Shown: positions 33,652-41,849 of the stretch, in pieces
Layout of the letters: each line of letters starts with the position of its first letter
How positions within the stretch are numbered: the stretch's first letter is position 1
DNA from: Kitasatospora sp. MAP12-44
GTDB lineage: Bacteria; Actinomycetota; Actinomycetes; Streptomycetales; Streptomycetaceae
Assembly (NCBI RefSeq): GCF_029892095.1
Contig: NZ_JARZAE010000004.1
Coordinates: 5,518,001 to 5,582,000 of the forward strand
Reading direction: 5' to 3'
Length of the DNA stretch: 64,000 nt
Position numbers and translations under genes: made by a program
The notes under the pieces: generated by a model
What the model was told of the DNA's origin: nothing
Databases searched by the model: none
What the model saw: only the letters and a program-made list of their open reading frames with translations

Positions 33652-34833
33652 TCAGCGCAGGCCGGCGCGCAGGGTGGTGATGCGGGTCACAGCTGCGGTG
33701 AACTCGGCTGGTTGCAGGCGGTGTTCGGTCAGGGCGGTGGTGAGGGCGGTGGCGGCGTCGTCGCCCTGCTGGGTGTCGCCGGAGGAGCAGAGCAGCAGGT
33801 CCATGCCCGCCTCGGCGGCGGCGACCGCGCGGTCTCCGGTGTCGCCGAACGCCCCGAGGGCGCCGGCCTCCAGCGCGTCGGTGACGGTCACTCCGCGGTA
33901 GCCGAGCCGGTTGCGCAGTTCGCCCTGCACGACGGCGGGGGAGAGGCCGGCCGGACGGTCCGGGTCCAGCGCCGGGTAGACGGCCCAGGAGAGCATCACC
34001 AGCTTGACCCGCTCGGCGATGGCCGCGTAGTACGGCGCCTCGCCGACCGCGCGCAGCTGGGCGAGCGGCACGTTCAGGGTGACCGGACGGTCGTCGGTGT
34101 TCTCCTCCCGCGCTGCCGTGCCCAGGCCGGGGAAGTGCTTGGCGGTGGCCGCGATGCCGTGCCGCTGCAGGGCGGCGGTGAACATCCCGCCCAGCGCGGC
34201 GACTTCACTCGGGTCGCGGCCGAAGGAGCGCTCGCTGTGGTCGATGAAGTTGTCGGGCCGGTCGTAGACGTCCAGGACGGGTGCGAGGTTGGTGTTCAGG
34301 CCGACGCCGGCGAGGTTCGCGGCGGCGCCGGTCCCGGCCTCGGTCGCGGCGACGGTCGGGTCGGCGGCCGTGCCGACCTCGCGTGCGGAGAGCTCGGGCG
34401 CCCCGGGGAGGCGGCGGACCCGGCCGCCCTCCTGATCGGTCATCAGCAGGAGCGGCAGCTGGACGGGACTCTCCCGCTGGGCCTGGCGCAGCTGCTCGAC
34501 GACCGCGCTGAGCTGCTCCGGGCCGGCGATGTTGCCCGTGAAGAAGATGACCCCGGCCGCCCGGCCCTCGCGGATGGCCTGCAGCAGGCTCGGCGGCGGG
34601 GTGAGCCCGCGGTAGGAGTAGACCACCCGCTGCCCGGCGAGCTGCTCGGGGGTGAGCGGAGGCGCTGTCACCGCTGCGGCGGGGGTGGGTGCGGGTACGG
34701 GGGCGAGTGCGGGCGCGGGTGGAGGTGCGGGAACCCGGGTCGGTGCGGCAGGTGCGGTGAGGCAGGTGAGCAGCAGCAGGACCAGACCGGTGACCGCCAC
34801 CGACCGGTCAAGCCTGCGCGGGCGGTGTGCCAT
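33652..34833 (-). CDS. Exported glycoside hydrolase family 3 protein (NagZ-like)
   Basis: The 393-residue protein has a signal peptide or anchor (RRLDRSVAVTGLVLLLLTCL), a Pro/Ala-rich linker and a GH3 barrel. Motifs are LLLMTDQEGGRVRRLPG, AKHFPGLGTA (substrate-binding Lys-His) and GVTVTDALEAGALG with the nucleophile Asp. These are typical of beta-N-acetylhexosaminidases acting on peptidoglycan or chitin fragments. The loop after KHFPGLG (AAREENTDDRPV) lacks the D-x-H dyad used as acid/base in NagZ, so it may be a variant. AAGGAG lies 10 nt before the ATG. Confidence 0.88.
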   Translation of the reverse strand: MAHRPRRLDRSVAVTGLVLLLLTCLTAPAAPTRVPAPPPAPALAPVPAPTPAAAVTAPPLTPEQLAGQRVVYSYRGLTPPPSLLQAIREGRAAGVIFFTGNIAGPEQLSAVVEQLRQAQRESPVQLPLLLMTDQEGGRVRRLPGAPELSAREVGTAADPTVAATEAGTGAAANLAGVGLNTNLAPVLDVYDRPDNFIDHSERSFGRDPSEVAALGGMFTAALQRHGIAATAKHFPGLGTAAREENTDDRPVTLNVPLAQLRAVGEAPYYAAIAERVKLVMLSWAVYPALDPDRPAGLSPAVVQGELRNRLGYRGVTVTDALEAGALGAFGDTGDRAVAAAEAGMDLLLCSSGDTQQGDDAATALTTALTEHRLQPAEFTAAVTRITTLRAGLR

Positions 34834-34966
34834 GCCGGGGCGCTCCTTCGGCTCGGGGGGAACCTTTGATCGGTTCCCGCACTCCCTGCCTAACAGCGGC
34901 CCCCGCCCCCGCCCGCCCCGCCGGGCCGAGGGCAGCCGCGCCGGGACCCGTTCGGAGCAGGGGTCC

Positions 34967-36289
34967 TCAGCCGTCGGTCGCGGGCTGCGCCGTTGGTCGC
35001 GCGTTGGCTGCGGCCAGGGACTCGGCGAGGGCTCGCCAGGCCTCGGCCGCGACCTCGATGTTGCCGGACTCGCGGGCCTCCTTGGCGATCCGCTCCATGG
35101 CGGCCTGGGCGGCGGCGCGGTCCCCGTCGACGATGTCCATCTGGTTGCGCAGGATCTCCAAGGCGACCTGGTCCCGTCGGCTCATGTCCTCGGGATGGGC
35201 GCCGAGCTGCTCGCTGAGCTCGCGCGCCTCGGCGAAGTTTCCCTCGTAGAAGGCGAGTTGACATCGAAGGAGGAGCACCTCCAGCTGGTGCAGGCGCATG
35301 CCGACCAGGGCCGCCGCGGAGCCGGCCTCGTCCAGGCGGCGCCGCGCCTCGACGGTGTCGCGCGGGTCCATGAGCAGGTACATCGACGCGGCCGCCAGTC
35401 GCAGCCGCATCCACAGGACCGGGTCCTCGTTGCTGGGCATGCGCTCAAGTGCGGCCATCAGCAGAGCGGAGGTGCCCTCGCGGTCGCCCTGCCGGACGGC
35501 CACTCCGGCCGCGGTCCACAGCACCTCCACCTGGAGGCGGAGCGAGATCGCCTCGGGAGAGGAGGGGGAGGAGGGGGGCGAAGAGGACGAGAGGGGGGCG
35601 GTCAGCTGGTCGGCGCGTCTGCGGGCCTCGGCCAGCTGACCGGTCTCCGCGTCGATGGAGATGATGGTGAGCGCCGCCTCCACCACATCGCGGAACGGCA
35701 GCTCGCACTCCGTCGCCAGGGTGAGGGCGTCGCCGGCGGCGACGCGTGCCTCGGCCAGCTCGCCCGAGGCGCGGAGCCTGCGGGCGAGCCGGACCAGCGA
35801 TCTGGCCTGGATGTCGGGCAGGTCGATCTCGTCGCCCAGGGCGACCAGATCGCGCAGTGCCTTCAGTTCGTCGACCGCCCGCCCCTGCATCTGGTAGCAG
35901 CGGGCGAGCAGCCACTTCACCTGCCACCGCAGCACGACGTCACCCTCCCCGTCACGCTGGAGGGCGTCCTCGAGTACCGCGGCCGTCTGCGGCGACTCGC
36001 CGACGGTGGCGACCGTGGCAAGCGCCTGGGCCAGCGGACTGCTCACGGGAGCCAGGAACTCCGACGGTGAGATGTCGAGCCGCGCGCAGAGCAAGGACAG
36101 CACCCGTTCCGTCGGAGGGCGGGTCCCGGACTCCAGCCGTGAAAGGTAGGCAGCCGAGATCTCGGTGCCTGCGAGCTCGGCCTGGGAGAGGCCGTGACCA
36201 ACCCGCAGTTCACGAAGCCGACGGCCGAACATCGGCTGTTCAGGAAATTGACGCACGCGACCTTGCATGCGAACCAGGCTGCCCTTCAT
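34967..36289 (-). CDS. Helix-turn-helix regulator with tetratricopeptide-like repeats
   Basis: The 440-residue protein has an XRE helix-turn-helix (residues ~20-75: MFGRRLRELRVGHGLSQAEL, AAYLSRLESGTRPPTERVLS) followed by ~350 residues of helical repeats with the Ala/Leu spacing of TPR units. A Ser/Pro-rich insertion (SSSSPPSSPSSP) lies near residue 235. The layout resembles RRNPP-type peptide-sensing regulators, which bind a secreted-and-reimported peptide in the TPR groove. A gene for a small exported peptide lies 59 bp upstream on the same strand. Starts at 36289, 36268 or 36232 are all possible; none has a strong ribosome-binding site. The NRPS-PKS cluster begins just beyond. Confidence 0.85.
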   Translation of the reverse strand: MKGSLVRMQGRVRQFPEQPMFGRRLRELRVGHGLSQAELAGTEISAAYLSRLESGTRPPTERVLSLLCARLDISPSEFLAPVSSPLAQALATVATVGESPQTAAVLEDALQRDGEGDVVLRWQVKWLLARCYQMQGRAVDELKALRDLVALGDEIDLPDIQARSLVRLARRLRASGELAEARVAAGDALTLATECELPFRDVVEAALTIISIDAETGQLAEARRRADQLTAPLSSSSPPSSPSSPEAISLRLQVEVLWTAAGVAVRQGDREGTSALLMAALERMPSNEDPVLWMRLRLAAASMYLLMDPRDTVEARRRLDEAGSAAALVGMRLHQLEVLLLRCQLAFYEGNFAEARELSEQLGAHPEDMSRRDQVALEILRNQMDIVDGDRAAAQAAMERIAKEARESGNIEVAAEAWRALAESLAAANARPTAQPATDG

Positions 36290-36348
36290 CCAACAGACTT
36301 GTCAATTCAGGGCCGGAACTTGCCAACGCCTTGGAGGTGCGTGACAGG

Positions 36349-36510
36349 TCACGGCCAGCTGATCTCGCCCTCCGGGTCCGCGCTGACCCGTGCGGACGCT
36401 GGGGCGACGTGCTCCGCTCCGGCTGGGAGCAGTCGCTCGCCACCAAGTCCAAGAAGGGCGGTAACGAACATTCCAACTAGCACGGGCCTCAACTTGACCT
36501 GCAGTTTCAT
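36349..36510 (-). CDS. Small exported peptide precursor (53 residues)
   Basis: ATG 36510 is preceded by AGGGGAG at ideal spacing. The peptide has a basic start (MKLQVKLR), a hydrophobic core (PVLVGMFVTALLGLGG), candidate cleavage sites (PAGA, PASA) and an acidic tail ending DPEGEISWP. It is therefore probably secreted or membrane-held. It is followed after 59 bp by the helix-turn-helix/TPR regulator on the same strand. The upstream in-frame extension to 36723 crosses the divergent promoter and is not used. Function is inferred only from layout: it may be a signalling pro-peptide for that regulator. Confidence 0.65.
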   Translation of the reverse strand: MKLQVKLRPVLVGMFVTALLGLGGERLLPAGAEHVAPASARVSADPEGEISWP

Positions 36511-36647
36511 AGTTTTCTCCCCTGGAGCTTTTATGAGCCGCTGCCGTGCGAACGAGCCGCCACCGCGCATCCCGACCGGGCCTCGCCCGGTGGCATGTCT
36601 GTACTCAATCACTCTGGAACTTCGCCTGACAAGCGCTTGGCAATTTC

Positions 36648-36677
36648 TTGACACCGCTAGGCAGGCGACCCTAGATT
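36648..36677 (+). promoter_or_regulatory. Promoter of the LuxR-type regulator gene
   Basis: TTGACA (36648-36653) and TAGATT (36672-36677) are separated by 18 bp, a near-consensus vegetative promoter. The leader is about 30 nt and carries GGAGG 8 nt before the ATG at 36713. Confidence 0.65.
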
Positions 36678-36712
36678 CGGCACCGGACTGGAACCAACCG
36701 GAGGGCTGAGAC

Positions 36713-37351
36713 ATGCAGATCAACTTCGCCGGCGCGACGCAGATCCGTCATGTGATCCAGGGCGCGCGCTCCGAGGTGCTCCTGGCCATGGCGGGCAACT
36801 GTTCCGTTGACGGTCAGGTTGATGTCACGGCAGCGCACAGCGTCTCCGGCGATCCCGGAGTCAGCGTCAAGATGTACATCCCGTCGACCGCGAGGTACGG
36901 CCACGAGCTGCCGGAGCACCGGCTCGCCTCGCTCGCGAAGGAGGGGATCCAGATCCGCTCGACGCCGGACAACCCTCCGCGCATGGTGATCATCGACCGC
37001 TCGGTCGTCGTCCTGGCGCGCAACCGGGAGGACTACAGCAACGGCGCCCTCATCGGCCGCGAACTGCCCTTCACTCCCATGCTCGTCCGTTCTCTGACGG
37101 CAAGCGTGCCGGCTCAGCGGGACGACGCGCCCGACGCGGAAACGGGCGGATCCGAGGAGCCGCTGCACCCGCGCTCGCGTGAGGTGCTGCGCCAGCTGAC
37201 GCTCGGCACCAAGGACGAGACGGCCGCCCGGGAGATGGGCATGGCGCTGCGCACCTACCGGCGGGTGGTGTCCCGGCTGATGGAGTCGCTGGACGCGAGC
37301 AGCCGTTTCCAGGCCGGCTATCTGGCGGCGCAGCGCGACCTGCTCCGCTAG
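36713..37351 (+). CDS. LuxR-type transcriptional regulator
   Basis: The 212-residue protein ends in a LuxR-like helix-turn-helix (residues ~150-210: LHPRSREVLRQLTLGTKDET, AAREMGMALRTYRRVVSRLM). Its N-terminal part resembles the phospholipase-D-like sensor segment of other streptomycete regulators (IRHVIQGARSEVLLAMAGN; VIIDRSVVVLARN). The N-terminal family assignment is tentative. It lies at the border of the NRPS-PKS cluster, converges with the homoserine dehydrogenase gene and diverges from the peptide/TPR-regulator pair. It may be the pathway-specific activator, but this is inferred from position. Confidence 0.8.
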   Translation: MQINFAGATQIRHVIQGARSEVLLAMAGNCSVDGQVDVTAAHSVSGDPGVSVKMYIPSTARYGHELPEHRLASLAKEGIQIRSTPDNPPRMVIIDRSVVVLARNREDYSNGALIGRELPFTPMLVRSLTASVPAQRDDAPDAETGGSEEPLHPRSREVLRQLTLGTKDETAAREMGMALRTYRRVVSRLMESLDASSRFQAGYLAAQRDLLR

Positions 37352-37392
37352 GGCCGGGAGAAGGGAACGGCCCTGGCGGAGCAGGGAACAGG

Positions 37393-38676
37393 TCAGCGCC
37401 CCTCGATGCGGATGAGCCCAGTCACGCCGTTGACGCAGCGCGCGCCGCGCAGGGCGGCCACCGCCGCGGACAGCGCGCCGTCCGTGGCCCGGTGGGTGGA
37501 CATCACCAGCGAGCAACCGCCGTCCCGGCGCTGCTGGTTGAACGTCTCGACGGACACGCCGTGCGCGCCGAGGACGGTGGCCACCTCGGCAAGCACGCCC
37601 GGCTCGTCGGCCACGTCGAGGCTGAGGTGGTAGCGGGTGGTCACCGCCGCCATCGGACGCACGGTGAGCCGGCTCTCCGTCACGGCGCCCGGCCCCCTGA
37701 CGCCGGCCAGCCGGTTGCGGCACACCGCGACCAGGTCGCCGAGCACCGAACTGGCGGTCGGCGCGCCGCCCGCGCCCGGCCCGTAGAACATCAACTGGCC
37801 TGCGGCGTCGGCCTCCACGAACACGGCGTTGAACGCGCCGCGCACGGCGGCCAAGGGGTGGTCGGCCGGGATCATCGCCGGGTGGACGCGTACGGTCACG
37901 GACGTGCCGTCGGGGTCCCGGTCGCAGACCGCGAGGAGCTTGACCACGCACCCCATCGCCTTGGCAGCGGCGATGTCGGCGGAGCTGATCGCGGTGATGC
38001 CCTCGCGGTGCACGTCGGCCGGCCGGACCCGGGTGTCGAAGGCGATCCCGGCGAGGATGGCGGCCTTGGCCGCGGCGTCGTAGCCCTCGACGTCTGCTGT
38101 GGGGTCCGCCTCCGCGTAGCCGAGGGACATCGCCTCCTTGAGCGCCTGCGGGTAGTCCGCGCCGGTGGAGGTCATCTTGTCGAGGACGAAGTTGGTGGTG
38201 CCGTTGACGATGCCCAGCACGCGGTTGACCCGGTCGCCGGCCAGCGACTCGCGCAGCGGCCGCAGCAGCGGGATGGCGCCGGCGACGGCGGCCTCGTAAT
38301 ACAGGTCGACGCCGCGCGCCTCGGCGGCGGCGTGCAGGGCGGCGCCGTCGGCGGCGATCAGCGCCTTGTTGGCGGTGATGACGGATGCGCCGCGCTCGAA
38401 CGCGGTGGTGATCAGGTTGCGGGCGCGGTCGATCCCGCCGATGACCTCGATGACGACGTCGATGTCCGAGCGCCGCACCAGCGCGTCCGCATCGGTGGTG
38501 ATCAGGTGCTCGGGCACGCCGGGGCGGGGCAGGTCGACCCGGCGTACGGCGATCCCGGCGAGCTCGACCGGTGCGCCGATGCGTGCGGTCAGGCCGTCGG
38601 CGTGTGCGGCCAGGTAGCGGGCGACCTCGCTGCCGACCACCCCGCACCCCAGTAGTGCGACTTTCAGTGTGCGCAT
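37393..38676 (-). CDS. hom: Homoserine dehydrogenase
   Basis: The 427-residue enzyme reduces aspartate semialdehyde to homoserine. It has the NAD(P)-binding start VALLGCGVVGSEVARYL, the catalytic region GIVNGTTNFVLDKM followed by EADPTADVEGYDAAAK, and a C-terminal ACT domain (YHLSLDVADEPGVLAEVATV). Length is normal. GGAG lies 10 nt before the ATG. It is the last gene of the minus-strand biosynthetic run, right after the A-PCP protein. A primary-metabolism copy normally sits with thrC/thrB elsewhere, so this is probably a dedicated extra copy supplying homoserine or a derivative as precursor. Confidence 0.93.
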   Translation of the reverse strand: MRTLKVALLGCGVVGSEVARYLAAHADGLTARIGAPVELAGIAVRRVDLPRPGVPEHLITTDADALVRRSDIDVVIEVIGGIDRARNLITTAFERGASVITANKALIAADGAALHAAAEARGVDLYYEAAVAGAIPLLRPLRESLAGDRVNRVLGIVNGTTNFVLDKMTSTGADYPQALKEAMSLGYAEADPTADVEGYDAAAKAAILAGIAFDTRVRPADVHREGITAISSADIAAAKAMGCVVKLLAVCDRDPDGTSVTVRVHPAMIPADHPLAAVRGAFNAVFVEADAAGQLMFYGPGAGGAPTASSVLGDLVAVCRNRLAGVRGPGAVTESRLTVRPMAAVTTRYHLSLDVADEPGVLAEVATVLGAHGVSVETFNQQRRDGGCSLVMSTHRATDGALSAAVAALRGARCVNGVTGLIRIEGR

Positions 38677-38694
38677 AGTCCGGCTACTCCGTTC

Positions 38695-38748
38695 CGACGT
38701 GGGGTTCGACGTGGGGTTCTAGGCGGTGATCAGCTAGGCGGTGATCAG
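38695..38748. repeat. Adjacent 12-bp and 15-bp tandem duplications at the 3' end of the A-PCP gene
   Basis: CGACGTGGGGTT occurs twice (38695-38718) and is followed directly by CTAGGCGGTGATCAG twice (38719-38748). On the coding strand the second element is CTGATCACCGCCTAG, the last four codons plus stop of the A-PCP gene. The gene end is thus duplicated in tandem, with the extra copy downstream of the stop. Confidence 0.92.
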
Positions 38749-41055
38749 CTCGGCGATGCCCCGCACGGTCGAGTCCTCGAAGATCTTCTTGATCCGTACC
38801 CGGACGCCGCTGCGCTGGTGGAGCTCGTTGATCAGCCGGCCGGCCAGCAGGGAGTTGCCCCCGAGCGCGATGAAGTCCTGCTCGACCCCGATCGAGGTGG
38901 CGCCGAGCAGCTCGGTGAACAGCTCCGCCACGAGGACCTCCTCGGGCGTGGCAGGCGTCCGGCCCGCCCGCACCACCGTCGTCTCCGGCTTGGGCAGCGC
39001 CTTGCGGTCCAGCTTCTCGTTCGGGGTCAGCGGGAGCGCGTCCAGCACGACGAACGCGGTGGGCACCATGTAGTCGGGCAGCGCCGCGACCGCCTGCGCG
39101 CGGAGCTTGTCGACATCCGGCGCGGCCCCGGTCGCCGAGACCAGGTACGCCACCAGTCGCTGGTCACCGGGCTCGTCCTCGCGGACCAGGCAGACCGCCT
39201 GGCTGAGCTGGCCGTCCCGCAGCAGCACCGACTCGATCTCCTCCAGCTCGACCCGGAAGCCCCGGATCTTCACCTGGTGGTCGAGCCGGCCGAAGAACTC
39301 GATGACGCCGTCGTGGCGCCAGCGCGCGGCGTCCCCCGAGCGGTACATCCGGGCGCCGGGCTCGCCGTACGGATCGTCGACGAAGCGCTCGGCGGTCAGC
39401 TCGGGCCGGCCGAGGTAGCCCTCGGCCAGCTGCACACCGGCGAGGTAGAGCTCGCCGATGGCCCCGGGCGGCAGCTGGCGGCGCTGCTCGTCCAGGACGT
39501 AGAGCCGGGTGTTCCAGACCGGGCGCCCGATCAGCACAGGACCGGGCTCCGGGTTCCTCGGGCACAGCATCGAGGTGACGTCCACGGCCGCCTCGGTGGG
39601 GCCGTAGACATTGAAAAGGTCCGCTGAGAGTACGGAGGCGAACCAGGCCTGCAGCTCCGCCGGCAGCGCCTCGCCGCCGCACACCACCCGGCGCAGGCTG
39701 ACGCAGCTTGCCGCCTCGGGCTCCTGGAGGAAGACCTTGAGGCCGGAGGGCACGAAGTGGGCGATGGTGATGTTCTCGGCGACGATCGTCTCGGCCAGGT
39801 AGGCCGGGTCGCGGTGCCCGTCCGGGTCGGCGACGACGATCGACGCCCCGGCCAGCAGCGGCCAGAAGACCTCGCGCACGGTCACGTCGAACCCGGCGGG
39901 GGTCTTCTGCAGCAGCCGGTCGTCCGGACCCAGCGGCAGCTGGTGCTGCATGTGGTGCAGCCGGTTGGTGATCGCGCGGTGGGCGACCACCACTCCCTTG
40001 GGCCGCCCGGTGGAGCCCGAGGTGTAGAGCACATAGGCCGCGGTGTCCGGGGTGAGCGGCGCCCGCCGGTCGGCGTCGGTCGGGGCGGACGGGTAGATGC
40101 CGGCCAGCCGGTCCCGGGTGGCCGGGTCGTCCAGTACGAGCTGCTCCGCGGCCACCAGGACCGAGTCCGTCAGCTCCTCGATCGTCACCACGTGCGAGGC
40201 ACGGGAGTCGTCGAGCACCTGGGTGATCCGCTCCACCGGGTAGCCGGTGTCGACGGGCAGGTAGGCCGCGCCCGTTTTGACGATGGCCAGCGCGGCGACG
40301 ACGTAGTCGACGGAGCGGGGCAGCACCATCGCCACGATGTCGCCGGCCCCCGCTCCGCGGCCGATCAGCAGCCGGGCGATCCGGTTCGCCCGCGCGTCCA
40401 ACTCGCCGTAGGTCAGCCGCTGTTCGCGGTGGCTGAGGGCGAGCCGGTCGGGGTGGGCGGCGGCGTTCGCCTCCACCAGCTCCGGGAGGGTCAGGTCCGG
40501 CACCTCGTGCGCGGTGCTGTTCCACTCCTCCATGATGCGGCGGTACTCGGCCGGGGTGAGCAGCTCGACCTGGCCGACCTCGGCGGCCGGGCCGGCCGCG
40601 AGCAGCCGGTGGGTGAAGTGGCCCAGGCGGCTGGTGTGTTCGGCGTCGCTGCCGGCCTCGACCCGCAGGCTCGCGCCCGCCTGGTCGAAGGCGAAGGCGA
40701 ACACGGGGGCGTCGTCGTCGGCGGCTGCCGGGGTGTCCGCGAGGACCAAGTGCGCGCCGACCTGCGCCGGCTCGTCCGCGTCGGCCCGCGACCGGCCCGC
40801 GCGTACGTCGGCCAGCAGGCCGGCCACGGTCGTGGTCGGCGCGACCCGCAGCCGCAGCCGGCGGGGGCCCACGGCCAGCACGACCTCGTCGGCCGCCGTC
40901 ATCCGGTACTGGTAGGCCGCGGCGGCCGCGATCGCCACGTCGGTCCAGTCGGCCGAGGTGGCGTCGAGGAGCTCCCCGACGGGCGTCGGGAGGGGGAGGT
41001 CCCCGTCCGGTACGGCGGTGTTGTCCTGTTCCATCTGGATCTCCTGCTCGGTCAC
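38734..41055 (-). CDS. NRPS protein: degenerate C fragment, adenylation, PCP
   Basis: The 773-residue protein begins with ~150 residues resembling the C-terminal lobe of a condensation domain without HHxxxDG. A full adenylation domain follows (~185-675; LYTSGSTGRPKGVVV, FNVYGPTEAAVD, YRSGDAARWR, NEKLDRKALP), then a PCP (FIALGGNSLLAGRL). Pocket residues read by eye are D V R H V G V V D K. This resembles the EntF serine code (DVWHLSLIDK), with Trp to Arg and Ser to Gly among the changes. A small hydroxy-amino acid such as homoserine is plausible given the adjacent homoserine dehydrogenase gene. GTG 41055 overlaps the previous stop (GTGA). Confidence 0.9.
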   Translation of the reverse strand: MTEQEIQMEQDNTAVPDGDLPLPTPVGELLDATSADWTDVAIAAAAAYQYRMTAADEVVLAVGPRRLRLRVAPTTTVAGLLADVRAGRSRADADEPAQVGAHLVLADTPAAADDDAPVFAFAFDQAGASLRVEAGSDAEHTSRLGHFTHRLLAAGPAAEVGQVELLTPAEYRRIMEEWNSTAHEVPDLTLPELVEANAAAHPDRLALSHREQRLTYGELDARANRIARLLIGRGAGAGDIVAMVLPRSVDYVVAALAIVKTGAAYLPVDTGYPVERITQVLDDSRASHVVTIEELTDSVLVAAEQLVLDDPATRDRLAGIYPSAPTDADRRAPLTPDTAAYVLYTSGSTGRPKGVVVAHRAITNRLHHMQHQLPLGPDDRLLQKTPAGFDVTVREVFWPLLAGASIVVADPDGHRDPAYLAETIVAENITIAHFVPSGLKVFLQEPEAASCVSLRRVVCGGEALPAELQAWFASVLSADLFNVYGPTEAAVDVTSMLCPRNPEPGPVLIGRPVWNTRLYVLDEQRRQLPPGAIGELYLAGVQLAEGYLGRPELTAERFVDDPYGEPGARMYRSGDAARWRHDGVIEFFGRLDHQVKIRGFRVELEEIESVLLRDGQLSQAVCLVREDEPGDQRLVAYLVSATGAAPDVDKLRAQAVAALPDYMVPTAFVVLDALPLTPNEKLDRKALPKPETTVVRAGRTPATPEEVLVAELFTELLGATSIGVEQDFIALGGNSLLAGRLINELHQRSGVRVRIKKIFEDSTVRGIAELITA

Positions 41056-41849
41056 GCGCCCCGCTCCTCAAGGAGGCGGTGCACGGCGTCGGCCACGTCC
41101 TGGCTGTTCAGCAGTTCCTCGGTGCCGAGGGGGAAGCTCTGCGCCCGCAGCGCAAGGGGAGCGCCCGGGCTGGACTGGGCCGAGGTCAGCGCGACGGCCG
41201 ACGCCCAGCCCTGCTCGGGACTCAACTCCCGTGCGGCGTACAGGTAGGAGACATAGGAGCGGAACATCCCCATCAGGTCGTCGGCGGTCTCCTCGTCCAG
41301 CCCCAGCTGGTCGAAGACCAGGCCCGCCGCGCTCTCGTAGAGCTTGACGATCTGCGGCGCGGCGCCGCCGAAGTCCTCGCCCGCCAGCTGGCAGACGGTC
41401 AGCGCCTGGGCGACGTACCCCGCGCGCTCCTCCTCGGAGAGCAGCGACATCGCGTCGGCCGCCTTCCTGAAGTCGCGGTAGAGGCTCAGCGAGTCGACCG
41501 GCTCGGGGTCGAAGAGCAGCAGTGCCGGTCGGGTGCCCTGCTGCTCGGCGATCCGGTCGGCCAGCGCCGAGGCGAACACGCCGCCCACGCAGTAGCCCAT
41601 GACCGTGTCCACCGTGCCGAGGGCGCCCTCGGGCAGCTGCTGCCACCACTGGAGGTAGCTCTCGGCGTGCAGCAACTCCTTCTCGGCGGCGTCCGGTTGG
41701 GTGGTGAGCCAGATCTCCCGGCCCGGCGGCAGCAGCGGCGCGAGCCGGCTGAAACCCGCCTCCGGGCGCGCGGTCGAGTCGAAGTCGACGGCGAGGACCA
41801 TCCGGCGTTGGTCGCCCTCGCTGATCCGCCGCCAGGCAGGCGTGCTCAT
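41052..41849 (-). CDS. Thioesterase-like alpha/beta hydrolase with Cys nucleophile position
   Basis: The 265-residue protein has a type I/II thioesterase-like fold. VDTVMGYCVGGVFASALAD places Cys where GxSxG has the nucleophile Ser, and LLLFDPEPVDS supplies a possible catalytic Asp. The usual C-terminal GDHxxM/L histidine motif is not visible; the corresponding region reads PLGTEELLNSQDVADAVHRL. It could be an acyl-shuttling, editing or structural protein rather than a hydrolase. ATG 41849 overlaps the reductase stop (ATGA) and its stop overlaps the A-PCP gene, so it is firmly within the biosynthetic operon. Confidence 0.75.
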   Translation of the reverse strand: MSTPAWRRISEGDQRRMVLAVDFDSTARPEAGFSRLAPLLPPGREIWLTTQPDAAEKELLHAESYLQWWQQLPEGALGTVDTVMGYCVGGVFASALADRIAEQQGTRPALLLFDPEPVDSLSLYRDFRKAADAMSLLSEEERAGYVAQALTVCQLAGEDFGGAAPQIVKLYESAAGLVFDQLGLDEETADDLMGMFRSYVSYLYAARELSPEQGWASAVALTSAQSSPGAPLALRAQSFPLGTEELLNSQDVADAVHRLLEERGA

